From the NCBI RefSeq assembly GCF_028368855.1, contig NZ_JAQNCY010000001.1:682001-746000 (forward strand): DNA of 64,000 bases. Direction: 5' to 3'. Below, piece after piece: positions 50,552 through 58,928 of this stretch (position 1 is its first letter; each line of letters starts with the position of its first letter). This DNA comes from Leisingera sp. SS27 (GTDB lineage: Bacteria; Pseudomonadota; Alphaproteobacteria; Rhodobacterales; Rhodobacteraceae). The notes below the pieces were generated by a model that saw only the letters and a list, made by a program, of their open reading frames with translations, was not told the origin of the DNA and made no database searches. A program made the position numbers and the translations under genes.

Positions 50552-50925
50552 CCCGCCCTGTATCCGAATGGATCGGCAAGACCGACACCACCCAGGCCCC
50601 GGCGCGCGTCAAGGCCCGGATCATTATGGCGCAGGACGGTATCTGCGCCTGCGGCTGCGGCGTCAAGCTGGGCGCGGCTGGCGAAGGAATCGACTTCGAC
50701 CACGAAAACCCGCTGATCCTTGGCGGCGAGAACCGGGAGGCCAATCTGCGCGCCCTGCGCCGCCCCTGCCACAAGGTGAAGACAAAGCAGGACGTTGCGC
50801 AGAAGTCGGTCGAGGCCCGCAAGCGATCAAAGAACTACGGCCTTCACAAGCCGAAATCCACCATCCAGGGCAGCAAAGGCACGCGCTGGAAGAAGAAAAT
50901 CGACGGGACAGTTGTTCCCCGCTGA
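50548..50925 (+). CDS. HNH endonuclease
   Basis: 125 residues. The HNH core is FDHENPLILGGENREANLRA with LRRPCHKVKT, following CACGCG. The basic C-terminus (KGTRWKKKIDGTVVPR) fits DNA binding. It is far from terminase, so it may act in recombination or on host DNA. Confidence 0.85.
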   Translation: MTRPVSEWIGKTDTTQAPARVKARIIMAQDGICACGCGVKLGAAGEGIDFDHENPLILGGENREANLRALRRPCHKVKTKQDVAQKSVEARKRSKNYGLHKPKSTIQGSKGTRWKKKIDGTVVPR

Positions 50926-51066
50926 CTGCGCCCTGACAGCAACCGGGCGGCTGAGCCAGAAGCGGACGCATACCGCGCCTGCCAATCATACCGAACCGCT
51001 CAGCCGAATTTTGCCGCACCAATACCCCGGTTGCTTTCAAGACGCAGTGAACAAGGAGAGAGACAG

Positions 51067-51810
51067 TTGAAAGATATTCCTGATGACGTATTGAGCACCC
51101 TCAGCGCAGCAGAACTGGACGGCCCAAACCTGCGCCTAACCGGCCAGTTGGACCGCAAGCTTTATACCGCGACCAACAAGGTTCTGGAGGTCGCGGGCGG
51201 CAAATGGAACCGCAAGGCCAAGGCTCATGTGTTTCCCGAAGACGCTGTTGATGCAATCGAACCCCTGCTGCTGACCGGCCAATACGCCGACACCAAGAAG
51301 GATTTTCAGCAGTTTGACACTCCAGAGGACCTGGCTATTCGTGTGATCGAGGAAGCCTGGATCAGGCAAGGAATGTCTATCCTGGAACCCTCTGCCGGCT
51401 TGGGGAACCTAGCTCGCCGCGCAGTTCTGGTGGGCGGCATCGTTGACTGCTTCGAACTTGATCCGGAGCGTGTCGAAGTTCTGCAGGAAGGCCCTTACAA
51501 AATCGTGGAACGCGCGGACTTTCTCTCCGTGCAGGCATCCCCTCTCTACCATCGGGTTGTGATGAACCCACCGTTCACCAGGGCCGCAGACGTCAAACAC
51601 GTTCGCCACGCCTATGAATTCCTTCACCCCGGCGGTCGCCTGGTGGCAATCATGTCACCCGGCTTCACCTTTCGCCAAGAGCGGAAGTTTACAGAGTTCC
51701 GAGCATGGGCGGAAAGCCTGGGCGCGAAGATCGAACACCTGCCTGAAGGGGCATTCAAGGAAAGCGGGACCGGAGTCCGCACTCTGATCCTCACCATTGA
51801 TAAACCATAA
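51067..51810 (+). CDS. DNA adenine-N6 methyltransferase-like protein (TTG start)
   Basis: 247 residues. LEPSAGLGNLARRAVL is the SAM-binding motif I and VVMNPPFTRA gives the NPPF catalytic motif IV of N6-adenine methylases. TTG 51067 has an AAGGAG site 8 bases upstream; an earlier TTG at 51031 lacks one. No target domain is seen, so specificity is unknown. A second orphan methylase in the prophage. Confidence 0.8.
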   Translation: MKDIPDDVLSTLSAAELDGPNLRLTGQLDRKLYTATNKVLEVAGGKWNRKAKAHVFPEDAVDAIEPLLLTGQYADTKKDFQQFDTPEDLAIRVIEEAWIRQGMSILEPSAGLGNLARRAVLVGGIVDCFELDPERVEVLQEGPYKIVERADFLSVQASPLYHRVVMNPPFTRAADVKHVRHAYEFLHPGGRLVAIMSPGFTFRQERKFTEFRAWAESLGAKIEHLPEGAFKESGTGVRTLILTIDKP

Positions 51811-51817
51811 TAAACCC

Positions 51818-51961
51818 ATGCCAGACCCCTTAACCCCCCTCCGCAAGGCCCCACACCAATCTGTGCCTTGGCACGAAAACAACCCGTTGGAGCGCTTCAC
51901 GGATGAGGAACTGGCCGCAGAACTGAAGCGGCGCGAGAAGCAGAGGAAGGAATCGGAATGA
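51818..51961 (+). CDS. Very small charged phage protein
   Basis: 47 residues ending in a helical tail ERFTDEELAAELKRREKQRK. Overlaps the next start by 4 bases. Unknown role. Confidence 0.55.
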   Translation: MPDPLTPLRKAPHQSVPWHENNPLERFTDEELAAELKRREKQRKESE

Positions 51962-52422
51962 CCATCGACACCAGTGCGGAGGCTGTAGAGGCCCGCTGCC
52001 AGCACCTTGATCACTGCTCCCATGACGGGAAGTCAGAAGATGCCGCGCTGATGCGAGCGCTGGCGTCAGAGCGGGACGAGGCCGACCGGCGCGCGGGGGC
52101 TGCCGAACGAAAAAACGCCGATGAGATTTCGGACCTGAGAGACACGCACGACAAGCGACAGCAGTGGCTGCGCGAAGCAAAGGCAAGCAGAGGGTATGAC
52201 GACAACGTATCGTTTGACCGTGTGTGGGGAGAAACATGCGCCGCTGCTGACGAACGTGACGCCGCCCACGCTGCCGGGCGCAAGGAGGCGCTGGAGGAGG
52301 CGGCATCGCTTATCGCACCGCACCCTGACCACGACCAATCGGATTGGACAGAGTATGCGCACGATTGCAACAATTTATCTAATCGCATCCGCGCCCTCCA
52401 GCACCAGAGGGAGGAAGGCTGA
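51958..52422 (+). CDS. Coiled-coil phage protein
   Basis: 154 residues, strongly helical (ASERDEADRRAGAAERKNAD) and acidic. It shares a base with the following start. No catalytic motif visible. Confidence 0.6.
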   Translation: MTIDTSAEAVEARCQHLDHCSHDGKSEDAALMRALASERDEADRRAGAAERKNADEISDLRDTHDKRQQWLREAKASRGYDDNVSFDRVWGETCAAADERDAAHAAGRKEALEEAASLIAPHPDHDQSDWTEYAHDCNNLSNRIRALQHQREEG

Positions 52423-52589
52423 TGCGGGCGCAGGCCGTTCTGTACCGGGACAAGATGTACCCAAGCCTCCGCGCAATGTCCGAAGCGCTTAATTGTTCGC
52501 CAGGCGCCATTTCACGGGCGTTGAAACGCGGCACCTTCTACGGATTTCCCATCATCCCCGTTGAACCGGAGGACACCCCCAATGACTGA
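52422..52589 (+). CDS. Small HTH-like protein
   Basis: 55 residues. SLRAMSEALNCSPGAISRAL is a helix-turn-helix and KRGTFYGFPIIPVE follows. ATG 52422 overlaps the preceding stop; its 3' end overlaps the next gene by 8 bases. Confidence 0.6.
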   Translation: MRAQAVLYRDKMYPSLRAMSEALNCSPGAISRALKRGTFYGFPIIPVEPEDTPND

Positions 52590-53166
52590 ACAAACCGAAA
52601 TGAAGCCGGGTACTTGCGACGGCATTGAGCAGGATGCATTCGAGGAGTGGGCGCGAGGCCAAGGAATGAACATGAACCAGCACCCGCTGCACTACCTGTT
52701 TCTTGATCCAGTCACAAACGGCGCCCGCCAGGCGTGGAAGGCCGGTCTGATGCACTGCAAGGAGCGGATGGAGGTAGAAACCCCAGCCGTGGCAGTGAAG
52801 CCGCTGCAGTGGGAGCCCGGAATTGTGGACTGGGCTCGCCCCTTGCCGGGAATGAAGTATGTGGCCTGCTCAAGTGAGGGAGGAAAATGGTCTTGGTGGC
52901 TTGAAGGCGAAGATAGAACGCATGCGGTTCAACGTCAGGTTTGCGAAAACGAGGCTGCCGCAAAGGCCGAAGCGCAGAAAGACTTTGATCAACGTATCAT
53001 CGCCCACTCTCCACAGCCCCCGCTGTCGCCACAGGAAGCGGCAATGGTGCTGCTGGATGACGCTTCTGCAGTGGAACGCTTGGCTATGGCCGGGGCCTCT
53101 GCTGGCAGGCACGGTATAGCGACTGTTCTCCGCGCCATCGCAGGAGGTTCCGACCATGAAGGCTGA
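52582..53166 (+). CDS. Hypothetical phage protein
   Basis: 194 residues from ATG 52582. AFEEWARGQGMNMNQHPLHY and ARQAWKAGLMHCKERMEVET form a conserved early domain seen in many phage genes of unknown function. Helical C-terminal half. Confidence 0.6.
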   Translation: MTEQTEMKPGTCDGIEQDAFEEWARGQGMNMNQHPLHYLFLDPVTNGARQAWKAGLMHCKERMEVETPAVAVKPLQWEPGIVDWARPLPGMKYVACSSEGGKWSWWLEGEDRTHAVQRQVCENEAAAKAEAQKDFDQRIIAHSPQPPLSPQEAAMVLLDDASAVERLAMAGASAGRHGIATVLRAIAGGSDHEG

Positions 53167-53329
53167 TCCGAAGCGCGTGGAGCGCTGCATTATTGCCTTG
53201 CATGACCTTGGAAGCCGCTCAAATGCCAGCCGGAACAAAGTGATGAAAGCGCTGCAAAACGAAGGCTTCACGGATGATGAAATTCGTGAAGCAGCGACAA
53301 AGATGCTTGGAGGCGACACCCATGACTGA
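53156..53329 (+). CDS. Small helical phage protein
   Basis: 57 residues. AGGAGG 8 bases upstream supports the start. Two helices (RVERCIIALHDLGSRSNASR, NKVMKALQNEGFTDDEIREA) in a UBA- or HTH-like arrangement. Overlaps neighbours at both ends. Confidence 0.6.
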   Translation: MKADPKRVERCIIALHDLGSRSNASRNKVMKALQNEGFTDDEIREAATKMLGGDTHD

Positions 53330-53639
53330 CAACAAATACACCTGCCCCCGCTGCGGCGGTACTGGTGAGGAGCGGGAGGCTGTGCCTGCGGATCAGGTGG
53401 GGTCGTCCGATTTAGTGAAATGGTGCCGCACAGCTGCCTTCGGCGCCAAAGGGCGAGCAGGCATCAGGCTATCCGCTTGCGCCGACCACATCGAGGCCCA
53501 AGTCGCGCGGATCGAGAGGCTGGAGACAGAGAACGCAATCCTGCGAGCAAAGGCAACCGGCGCAGTCTACGTCTGTCCTGAGTGCGACATAGAAGGATGC
53601 AAGCACGTCCGCGCCGCCCTGCAGGAGCCCCAGTCATGA
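53322..53639 (+). CDS. Zinc-binding phage protein
   Basis: 105 residues. CPRCGGTGEE at the N-terminus and CPECDIEGCKH at the C-terminus bind zinc; a coiled-coil helix joins them (IEAQVARIERLETENAILR). Start overlaps the previous stop by 8 bases. Confidence 0.65.
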   Translation: MTDNKYTCPRCGGTGEEREAVPADQVGSSDLVKWCRTAAFGAKGRAGIRLSACADHIEAQVARIERLETENAILRAKATGAVYVCPECDIEGCKHVRAALQEPQS

Positions 53640-53950
53640 GCGCGCCGGATCGGATTTGGTTTGCGCCCGACGATGGCGAGATTAGCAAACATGGCTGGGC
53701 TGGGGTCCAGAACGGCAAGGACCTCCTATACTGGGAGTCTGAGCAAGCACATCACCCTAATGATGACGGTGAACTATTCCTCCGCGCCACCCCCGCCAGA
53801 GAGCATGCTGACGAACTGGCAGAGGCGCTGAGGGAGGTGAAAGCGGACTGTGAAGCGCGTGCCGTATCTGGCGTTGTTCCTATTGGCCGCTCTGCATGGA
53901 TCGCCCTGACTGACGCCCTCGCCAAGCTGGAGAAGGAGGAAGGGAAGTGA
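53636..53950 (+). CDS. Hypothetical phage protein
   Basis: 104 residues. Starts with a small beta region (RIWFAPDDGEISKHGWAGVQ), then a helical half (REHADELAEALREVKADCEA). The family is common in phages but its role is unknown. Confidence 0.6.
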   Translation: MSAPDRIWFAPDDGEISKHGWAGVQNGKDLLYWESEQAHHPNDDGELFLRATPAREHADELAEALREVKADCEARAVSGVVPIGRSAWIALTDALAKLEKEEGK

Positions 53951-54087
53951 TCGACGTTGGGAAGCTAATTGGATGGGTGGTTTTTACCGCTGGGGTTACT
54001 GCCATTGGGGCGTATTTGTTCGGCGGCGTCGGTGCCGGGATCGCTCTTACGACAGTCGGTACGATTTTGATTTGGGGGAGTACCTAA
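53947..54087 (+). CDS. Small membrane protein (GTG start)
   Basis: 46 residues. GTG 53947 overlaps the previous stop (GTGA). Two short hydrophobic helices (LIGWVVFTAGVTAIGAYLFG, GVGAGIALTTVGTILIWG). The stop overlaps the next start by one base. Confidence 0.55.
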   Translation: MIDVGKLIGWVVFTAGVTAIGAYLFGGVGAGIALTTVGTILIWGST

Positions 54088-54182
54088 TGACCCCCGCCCC
54101 CACCGACCACGACCGCCCCACGCACATCAACCGGCCCCGCGATAGAGCGCCCACGCTCAAGCAGAAGATCCGCCAGCAGTAA
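54087..54182 (+). CDS. Tiny basic protein
   Basis: 31 residues, Pro/Arg-rich (THINRPRDRAPTLKQKIRQQ). Translation would be coupled to the membrane protein before it (TAATG). It may not be a true product. Confidence 0.35.
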   Translation: MTPAPTDHDRPTHINRPRDRAPTLKQKIRQQ

Positions 54183-54246
54183 CAAGCGGAAGGTCAAGAT
54201 CACACTGTCGGCATTCCCGGCGAAGAAAGAGAGATAGGAGAGAAGG

Positions 54247-54531
54247 ATGGGGTTCACCAAGGAGCAGAAAGAAGCGGCACTGCCGGTAGCGCTACGCGAA
54301 GCTGCGGCGGTGCTTGAAAGGATGCAGCGGGAGAGTGGTACGGATTGGCGAGCCAAGTGCGTAGAGCTTTCAAATCAACTTTCGGAGCTGCGCGAAGCGA
54401 TTGATGGCGGGCCTATGCCAATGTGTCGTGATTGCGCAGATGGTGATGGGACGTGCTCTATGGACGGATTGCCATGCGACCCTCAGGGGCGCGCCCTTGA
54501 GTTAGTCCGCCGTCTTCGCCGCACTACCTAA
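54247..54531 (+). CDS. Hypothetical phage protein
   Basis: 94 residues. A helical N-terminal half (PVALREAAAVLERMQRESGT) and a Cys-rich tail (CRDCADGDGTCSMDGLPCDP) that may bind zinc. Confidence 0.6.
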   Translation: MGFTKEQKEAALPVALREAAAVLERMQRESGTDWRAKCVELSNQLSELREAIDGGPMPMCRDCADGDGTCSMDGLPCDPQGRALELVRRLRRTT

Positions 54532-54567
54532 CCCCTCCCCGCCACGAGAACAGGAAAGGAGTAAGCG

Positions 54568-54852
54568 ATGGAACCTGCACGACCATTTTCAGCCGACACC
54601 CTGGCAGAACGCTGGGGATGCTCAGCCGAAAGCGTCCGGCAACTGGCGCGCCAAGGCGCAATCAGATACTTCCGTGTTGGGAAGATGTACCGCTTCCCCA
54701 AATCCGCTGTTGAGGAATTTGAATGTCAAACATCAGGATCGGACGCCTCCGCGGCGGCCTCTGCGTCTACTGGGACGACCCGGACACCGGTAAGCGAAAG
54801 CGGTATCAGCTTGACTCACGCTCCAGAAAGGAAGCGGAAGCCGAGGCAATAG
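54568..54852 (+). CDS. Excisionase-like HTH protein
   Basis: 94 residues. Residues 8-52 are a MerR-like/HTH_17 excisionase fold (LAERWGCSAESVRQLARQGA with RYFRVGKMYRFP). The last 43 residues are Ser/Thr/Lys-rich and share 130 bases with the integrase gene. It has an AAGGAG site. Likely recombination directionality factor. Confidence 0.75.
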   Translation: MEPARPFSADTLAERWGCSAESVRQLARQGAIRYFRVGKMYRFPKSAVEEFECQTSGSDASAAASASTGTTRTPVSESGISLTHAPERKRKPRQ

Positions 54853-55739
54853 ACGTATTCCGGCGGGAGACCTTCAAGGCCACCCCTAAGGGCGCCGATG
54901 TGCAGCAGATCTGGGACGCTTACATTGCCGACCTGGGCGACAAGCCCACCGCAAAGACGATGGGATATACCGGAAAGGCGATCTTGCCGCACTTCGGCCC
55001 GTTCCTCCCTCAGGATATCGACAAGGCCCTGTGTCAGGCCTACGAGCGCGACCGCAAAGCTTCCGGGAAGAAACAGGGAACCATCTGGACGGAGCTGGGA
55101 CACCTGCAGAGCGCCCTGAACTTCGGCAAGAAGGTCCGCATGATCGAGGGGGAGACGCCTCATATATGGCGGCCCGCCAAACCTGAAGGTGACAAGCGCA
55201 TCCTGAACGCCGGAGAGATACGCGCGCTCATCAGCGCTGCTCATGATCCGCACATTCGGCTTGCCCTGATCCTACTTCTAAGCACCGCTGCACGTGTCGG
55301 CGCAGTGCTAGATCTGACGTGGGACCGGATCGACCTTGAGCGCGGCGTGATCAATCTGCGCCGGGAGGATGGGGCGACCCGCAAGGGCCGGGCCGTGGTG
55401 CCGATGAACGCCAGCACCAGGGCCGCGCTGCAGACCGCGAACGACATGGCAATGAGCGATTACGTGGTTGAATATGCTGGCGGGCCGGTCAAGAGCATCC
55501 GCAAGGGCGTTTCAAATGCGATCGATCGATCCAAGATCGGCCACGTGACCATCCACGAGCTGCGCCACACCGCCGCGGTGCACTTGCTGGGCGCGGGCAT
55601 ACCGATAGAGAAAGTCTCGCAGTACCTGGGCCACAGCAACGTGCAGATCACGTTCAAGACCTACGCCCGATTCCTGCCGGATCAGATGCAGGATGCCGCC
55701 GAAGTGCTGGATTTCATGAACTTCAGAAAGGCGAACTAG
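54723..55739 (+). CDS. int: Tyrosine-recombinase integrase
   Basis: 338 residues. A SAM-like core-binding domain (about 58-145) and the catalytic domain with R191 (STAARVGA), H278 and R281 (HELRHTA), H304 (GHS) and nucleophile Y314 (FKTYARF). It integrates the phage at the tRNA-Val core 71 bases downstream. Translation overlaps the excisionase gene. Confidence 0.95.
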   Translation: MSNIRIGRLRGGLCVYWDDPDTGKRKRYQLDSRSRKEAEAEAIDVFRRETFKATPKGADVQQIWDAYIADLGDKPTAKTMGYTGKAILPHFGPFLPQDIDKALCQAYERDRKASGKKQGTIWTELGHLQSALNFGKKVRMIEGETPHIWRPAKPEGDKRILNAGEIRALISAAHDPHIRLALILLLSTAARVGAVLDLTWDRIDLERGVINLRREDGATRKGRAVVPMNASTRAALQTANDMAMSDYVVEYAGGPVKSIRKGVSNAIDRSKIGHVTIHELRHTAAVHLLGAGIPIEKVSQYLGHSNVQITFKTYARFLPDQMQDAAEVLDFMNFRKAN

Positions 55740-55755
55740 GTTCACGGAACCGGCG
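55739..55755. promoter_or_regulatory. Candidate integrase arm-type sites, right
   Basis: GGTTCACGGAAC (55739-55750) repeats the left arm sequence, and GAACCGGCG (55747-55755) is the inverted form of CGCCGGTTC seen at the left. Lies between int and attR. Confidence 0.45.
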
Positions 55756-55810
55756 CGCGCTTCGCAAATGCTCTATCAGGACATTCAATAGTGCGTATTT
55801 TCAAGGGGTT

Positions 55811-55889
<79 letters not shown>

Positions 55890-55964
55890 GATGAGCGGGG
55901 ATTTAGACAATGCCGCCGGTCAGCGCAAGGGGGCTTTGCAGATTTTTTTGCCCATCCGGGCCGC

Positions 55965-56534
55965 TTATTCCAGAACCGTTTCCATACCGTTTTCCAGCAC
56001 ATAAACACAGCCCTGCCCGTTCGGCAGCGCCGCCATCCGGTCGCGGCTCAGCCCGCAGACGATACCCCGCATCACTTGTCCCAGCAGCCCATGCGCGACC
56101 ACCACCGAAGGGCCGGTCAACGACTGCATGAAGTCGAGGATGCGGGCATGGAAACTGCCGTATCCCTCGCCGCCCGGCGCCTCGCAGAAAAGGTCCAGAT
56201 TGTACGGATTGGCACCGTGGATATCCGGGTACGTTGCTGCGACCTCCTCCAGCGTCATCCCCTGAAAGGCCCCGGCATAGGCCTCTGCCAGCCGCGCATC
56301 GGTCACGAAAGGCGCACCCCCCAAGGCAATATCCGCGGTCTGCTGCGCCCGGCCAAGGGGGGATGCAAAACAGGCCGGATTCTGCATCAGAACCGGCACC
56401 ATCAGTGCGGCCTGGCGCCGGGCGTGTTCCACTCCCAGCGCGCTCAGCGGAGATTCCAGCTGACCCTGAATGCGGCGTTCGGCATTCCATTCGGTCTGCC
56501 CGTGCCGCAGCAGCCAGATTTTTGGAAATTGCAT
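55965..56534 (-). CDS. Histidine phosphatase family protein (phosphoglycerate-mutase-like)
   Basis: 189 residues. The RHGQTEWN motif carries the phospho-His, LRHG precedes it, and VVVAHGLLGQV holds the second His. These cofactor-independent-type phosphatases act on sugar phosphates or cobalamin intermediates; substrate unknown. ATG 56534 is preferred over an open extension to 56720 that runs through a tRNA gene. Confidence 0.85.
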   Translation of the reverse strand: MQFPKIWLLRHGQTEWNAERRIQGQLESPLSALGVEHARRQAALMVPVLMQNPACFASPLGRAQQTADIALGGAPFVTDARLAEAYAGAFQGMTLEEVAATYPDIHGANPYNLDLFCEAPGGEGYGSFHARILDFMQSLTGPSVVVAHGLLGQVMRGIVCGLSRDRMAALPNGQGCVYVLENGMETVLE

Positions 56535-56647
56535 GATCTGCTCCCTGCCCGGTTGTTCAGGCAATTGGTAGCGCCGCAGTGCCGCCAGCGGAACCCCGGA
56601 AAGCAAAAAGGCGCTCAACCTTTTCAGGGAGCGCCTTTGGGAAATAA

Positions 56648-56722
56648 TGGTGGGTGATAAGAGATTTGAACTCCTGACATCTTCGATGTGAACGAAGCGC
56701 TCTACCACTGAGCTAATCACCC
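56648..56722 (-). tRNA. tRNA-Val(CAC)
   Basis: A 75-base cloverleaf with acceptor GGGTGAT/ATCACCC, anticodon loop TTCACAT (CAC) and encoded CCA. Its 3' half resembles the prophage core (ATCTTCG-TGTAAACG-like) and could be a minor secondary target. Confidence 0.95.
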
Positions 56723-56955
56723 GTGAGGCAGGCTTTTAACTGTCCGCTGCGGGCTCCGCAAGAGGGTCATTGGCAGAATTTTTGCTTCCCGCGCTTTTTC
56801 TTGCGCGGCGCTGTCTTCGCATTTTGCAGGGCTCTAGCGCGTCTGCAGCCTCTAAACGGGCAGCCCGGCGCTGCCATGCTGGCGGCCGCGGCTGAAGGTC
56901 GGCTGGCCACAGGGTCTCAGGTTCAGCCCGCGCCGCTCCCGCCGCCATGAACCGC

Positions 56956-57411
56956 TCAGCAGGACGGCAGCGCGTCGCGTTGTATCATTGTCCGCAGGGT
57001 GAAGCTGGATCGGGTGTTGCGAATCCCGGGCACCCGCATCAGCCGGTCCTCCAGGAAACGGTCGAAATCCGGCAGGTCCTCCGCCACCACCCGCAAGAGG
57101 ATGTCCCGCGTGCCGGTCATCAGGTAGCATTCCATCACCTGGTCGAACTTGCGTACCGCAGTCTCAAATGCCAGCAAAGCATCGGTGGATTGCCGCTCCA
57201 GCTCCACCGCCACAAAGATCGTGACCGGCAGACCCAGCTTGGCCTGATCCACCCGCGCCGAATAGCCCGCGATCACACCGCTGGCTTCCAGGTTTGCGAC
57301 CCTGCGGGCGCAGGGTGTCGGGGACAGGCCGATCATCTCCGACAATTCGGAAATCTTCAGCCGCCCGTTGCGCTGAAGCGCGGCGACAATCTTGCGATCA
57401 ATCGAATCCAT
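56956..57411 (-). CDS. Lrp/AsnC family transcriptional regulator
   Basis: 151 residues from ATG 57411 (160 from ATG 57438). HTH: ISELSEMIGLSPTPCARRVA; RAM domain from about residue 60 (VTIFVAVELERQSTDALLAF). Leucine-responsive regulators sense amino acids. It is divergent from the leucine dehydrogenase gene and probably controls it. Confidence 0.88.
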   Translation of the reverse strand: MDSIDRKIVAALQRNGRLKISELSEMIGLSPTPCARRVANLEASGVIAGYSARVDQAKLGLPVTIFVAVELERQSTDALLAFETAVRKFDQVMECYLMTGTRDILLRVVAEDLPDFDRFLEDRLMRVPGIRNTRSSFTLRTMIQRDALPSC

Positions 57412-57543
57412 GGAGGTTTCCTCTAGCAACTTCTCCAATTATGGCCGGCACCGCCAAAAGTTACAGATATAAGAGGTCTTTTTGGTGAAAACCGGCGTTT
57501 ACGCGCTGGTATCATCTGGAAAAGTTTTGCAGGAGCCATCCAG

Positions 57544-58599
57544 ATGACAGTGACCGCCGTTGCGTCCAGCACCCACGAAGAGATTTACCGCGTCGAGGAG
57601 CCCTCTGTGGGTCTCTTGGGCTTTATTGCCGTGCATTCCACCCATCTGGGACCGGCGGCCGGCGGCTTGCGCATGCGCCCCTACGCCAGCGAAGACGAAG
57701 CGCTGACCGACGTCAAACGCCTGAGCGAAGGCATGACCTACAAGAACGCGGCGGCGGGCCTGACACTGGGCGGCGGCAAGGCGGTGATCATCGGCGATCC
57801 GGCCAAGGACAAATCGCCGGAGCTGCTGCGCGCCTTTGCCCGCGCCATCGAGGGTCTGGACGGCCGCTATATCACCGCCGAGGATATGGGCATGAGCCCC
57901 GCCGACATGGCTGTCCTGGCGGAGGAAACCCGGTTCGCGGCCGGCCTTTCTGATGGCGAGTTTGCCAGCGGCGACCCCTCCCCGATCACCGCGCGCGGCA
58001 TCTTCAACGCGATCCGCACCACCCGTGCCCACAAGCACGGCAGCCGCGACCTGAACGGCGTCACCGTGTCGGTTCAGGGCTTGGGCCACGTCGGCTGGTA
58101 CCTTTGCCAGTTCCTGCATGAGGCCGGCGCTAAGCTGGTTGTCACCGACATCGACGAGGCCCGTGTCGAGACCGCAATCGCCGAATTCGGCGCCAAGGCA
58201 GTGCCGCTGGCAGAGATTTACGGCGCAGAGGCAGACGTGTTTGCCCCCTGCGCCATCGGCGGCATCCTGAACGCGCAAACCATCCCGCAGTTGAAGGCGG
58301 ATATCGTCGCAGGCGGCGCCAACAATCAGCTGGCCACGGCTGAAGACGGCGCAGCACTGCATGCCCGCGGCATCCTCTATGCGCCCGATTTCGTGGCCAA
58401 TGGCGGAGGCATTATCAACGTCGCGACCGAGATCCAGAAGATCAAGGACCGTGAAGGCTTTGTCGCCGAGAAGCTGCAAGCGCTGGATGAAACCATGGCG
58501 GCGATTCTGACCCAGGCCAAGGCCGCGGATGTCAGCCCTGCGGAAATGGCCATTGCCACCGTGCAAGCCAAGATGGAAAAGGCCAGCAAGGCCGCCTGA
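57544..58599 (+). CDS. Leucine (Glu/Leu/Phe/Val) dehydrogenase
   Basis: 351 residues. GGGKAVIIGDP carries the substrate Lys, TAEDMGMSPADMAVL the second conserved Asp region, and GLGHVGWYL the NAD-binding loop. It would deaminate branched-chain amino acids to oxo acids. The Lrp-type gene on the other strand is the likely regulator. Confidence 0.9.
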   Translation: MTVTAVASSTHEEIYRVEEPSVGLLGFIAVHSTHLGPAAGGLRMRPYASEDEALTDVKRLSEGMTYKNAAAGLTLGGGKAVIIGDPAKDKSPELLRAFARAIEGLDGRYITAEDMGMSPADMAVLAEETRFAAGLSDGEFASGDPSPITARGIFNAIRTTRAHKHGSRDLNGVTVSVQGLGHVGWYLCQFLHEAGAKLVVTDIDEARVETAIAEFGAKAVPLAEIYGAEADVFAPCAIGGILNAQTIPQLKADIVAGGANNQLATAEDGAALHARGILYAPDFVANGGGIINVATEIQKIKDREGFVAEKLQALDETMAAILTQAKAADVSPAEMAIATVQAKMEKASKAA

Positions 58600-58928
58600 T
58601 CCGTCGCTACTTGGCACCGGAGGCAGCGGGCTGCTCCCGCGGCTGAATGGCCCCCGGCCTGCGGCCGGTCTCCCTCCTGCCTTTGGGCCCGGCGGCCTGC
58701 CCCTCCCGGGGCGGGCCGCGCGCCGCACCGCAGGTGCGGCGCCATGCCCAACCGGCGCGGCGGCGTTGAAAACGCTGCCAGCAACGGGCGGGAGCACCGG
58801 CATCCGGCTGCTTAGAGAGCCCGGAACGCACACGCCCCGGAAAGAAGGGCCAGAACGGAAGAGAAAACTAAAAAAGGGCGGCCTCCTCGGTCCGCCCTTT
58901 TCTTTTCCTTGCTTGCGTGAACCGCGGG
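58600..58928. other. Gene-free GC-rich stretch
   Basis: About 330 bases of GC-rich, inverted-repeat-rich DNA between the leucine dehydrogenase and lon genes. The only clear feature is the terminator. No gene is supported. Confidence 0.5.
58872..58901. terminator. Bidirectional rho-independent terminator
   Basis: AAAAGGGCGG (58872-58881) pairs with CCGCCCTTTT (58892-58901) over 10 bp with a 10-base loop. A/T runs on both sides make it suitable for both the dehydrogenase and lon transcripts. Confidence 0.9.
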
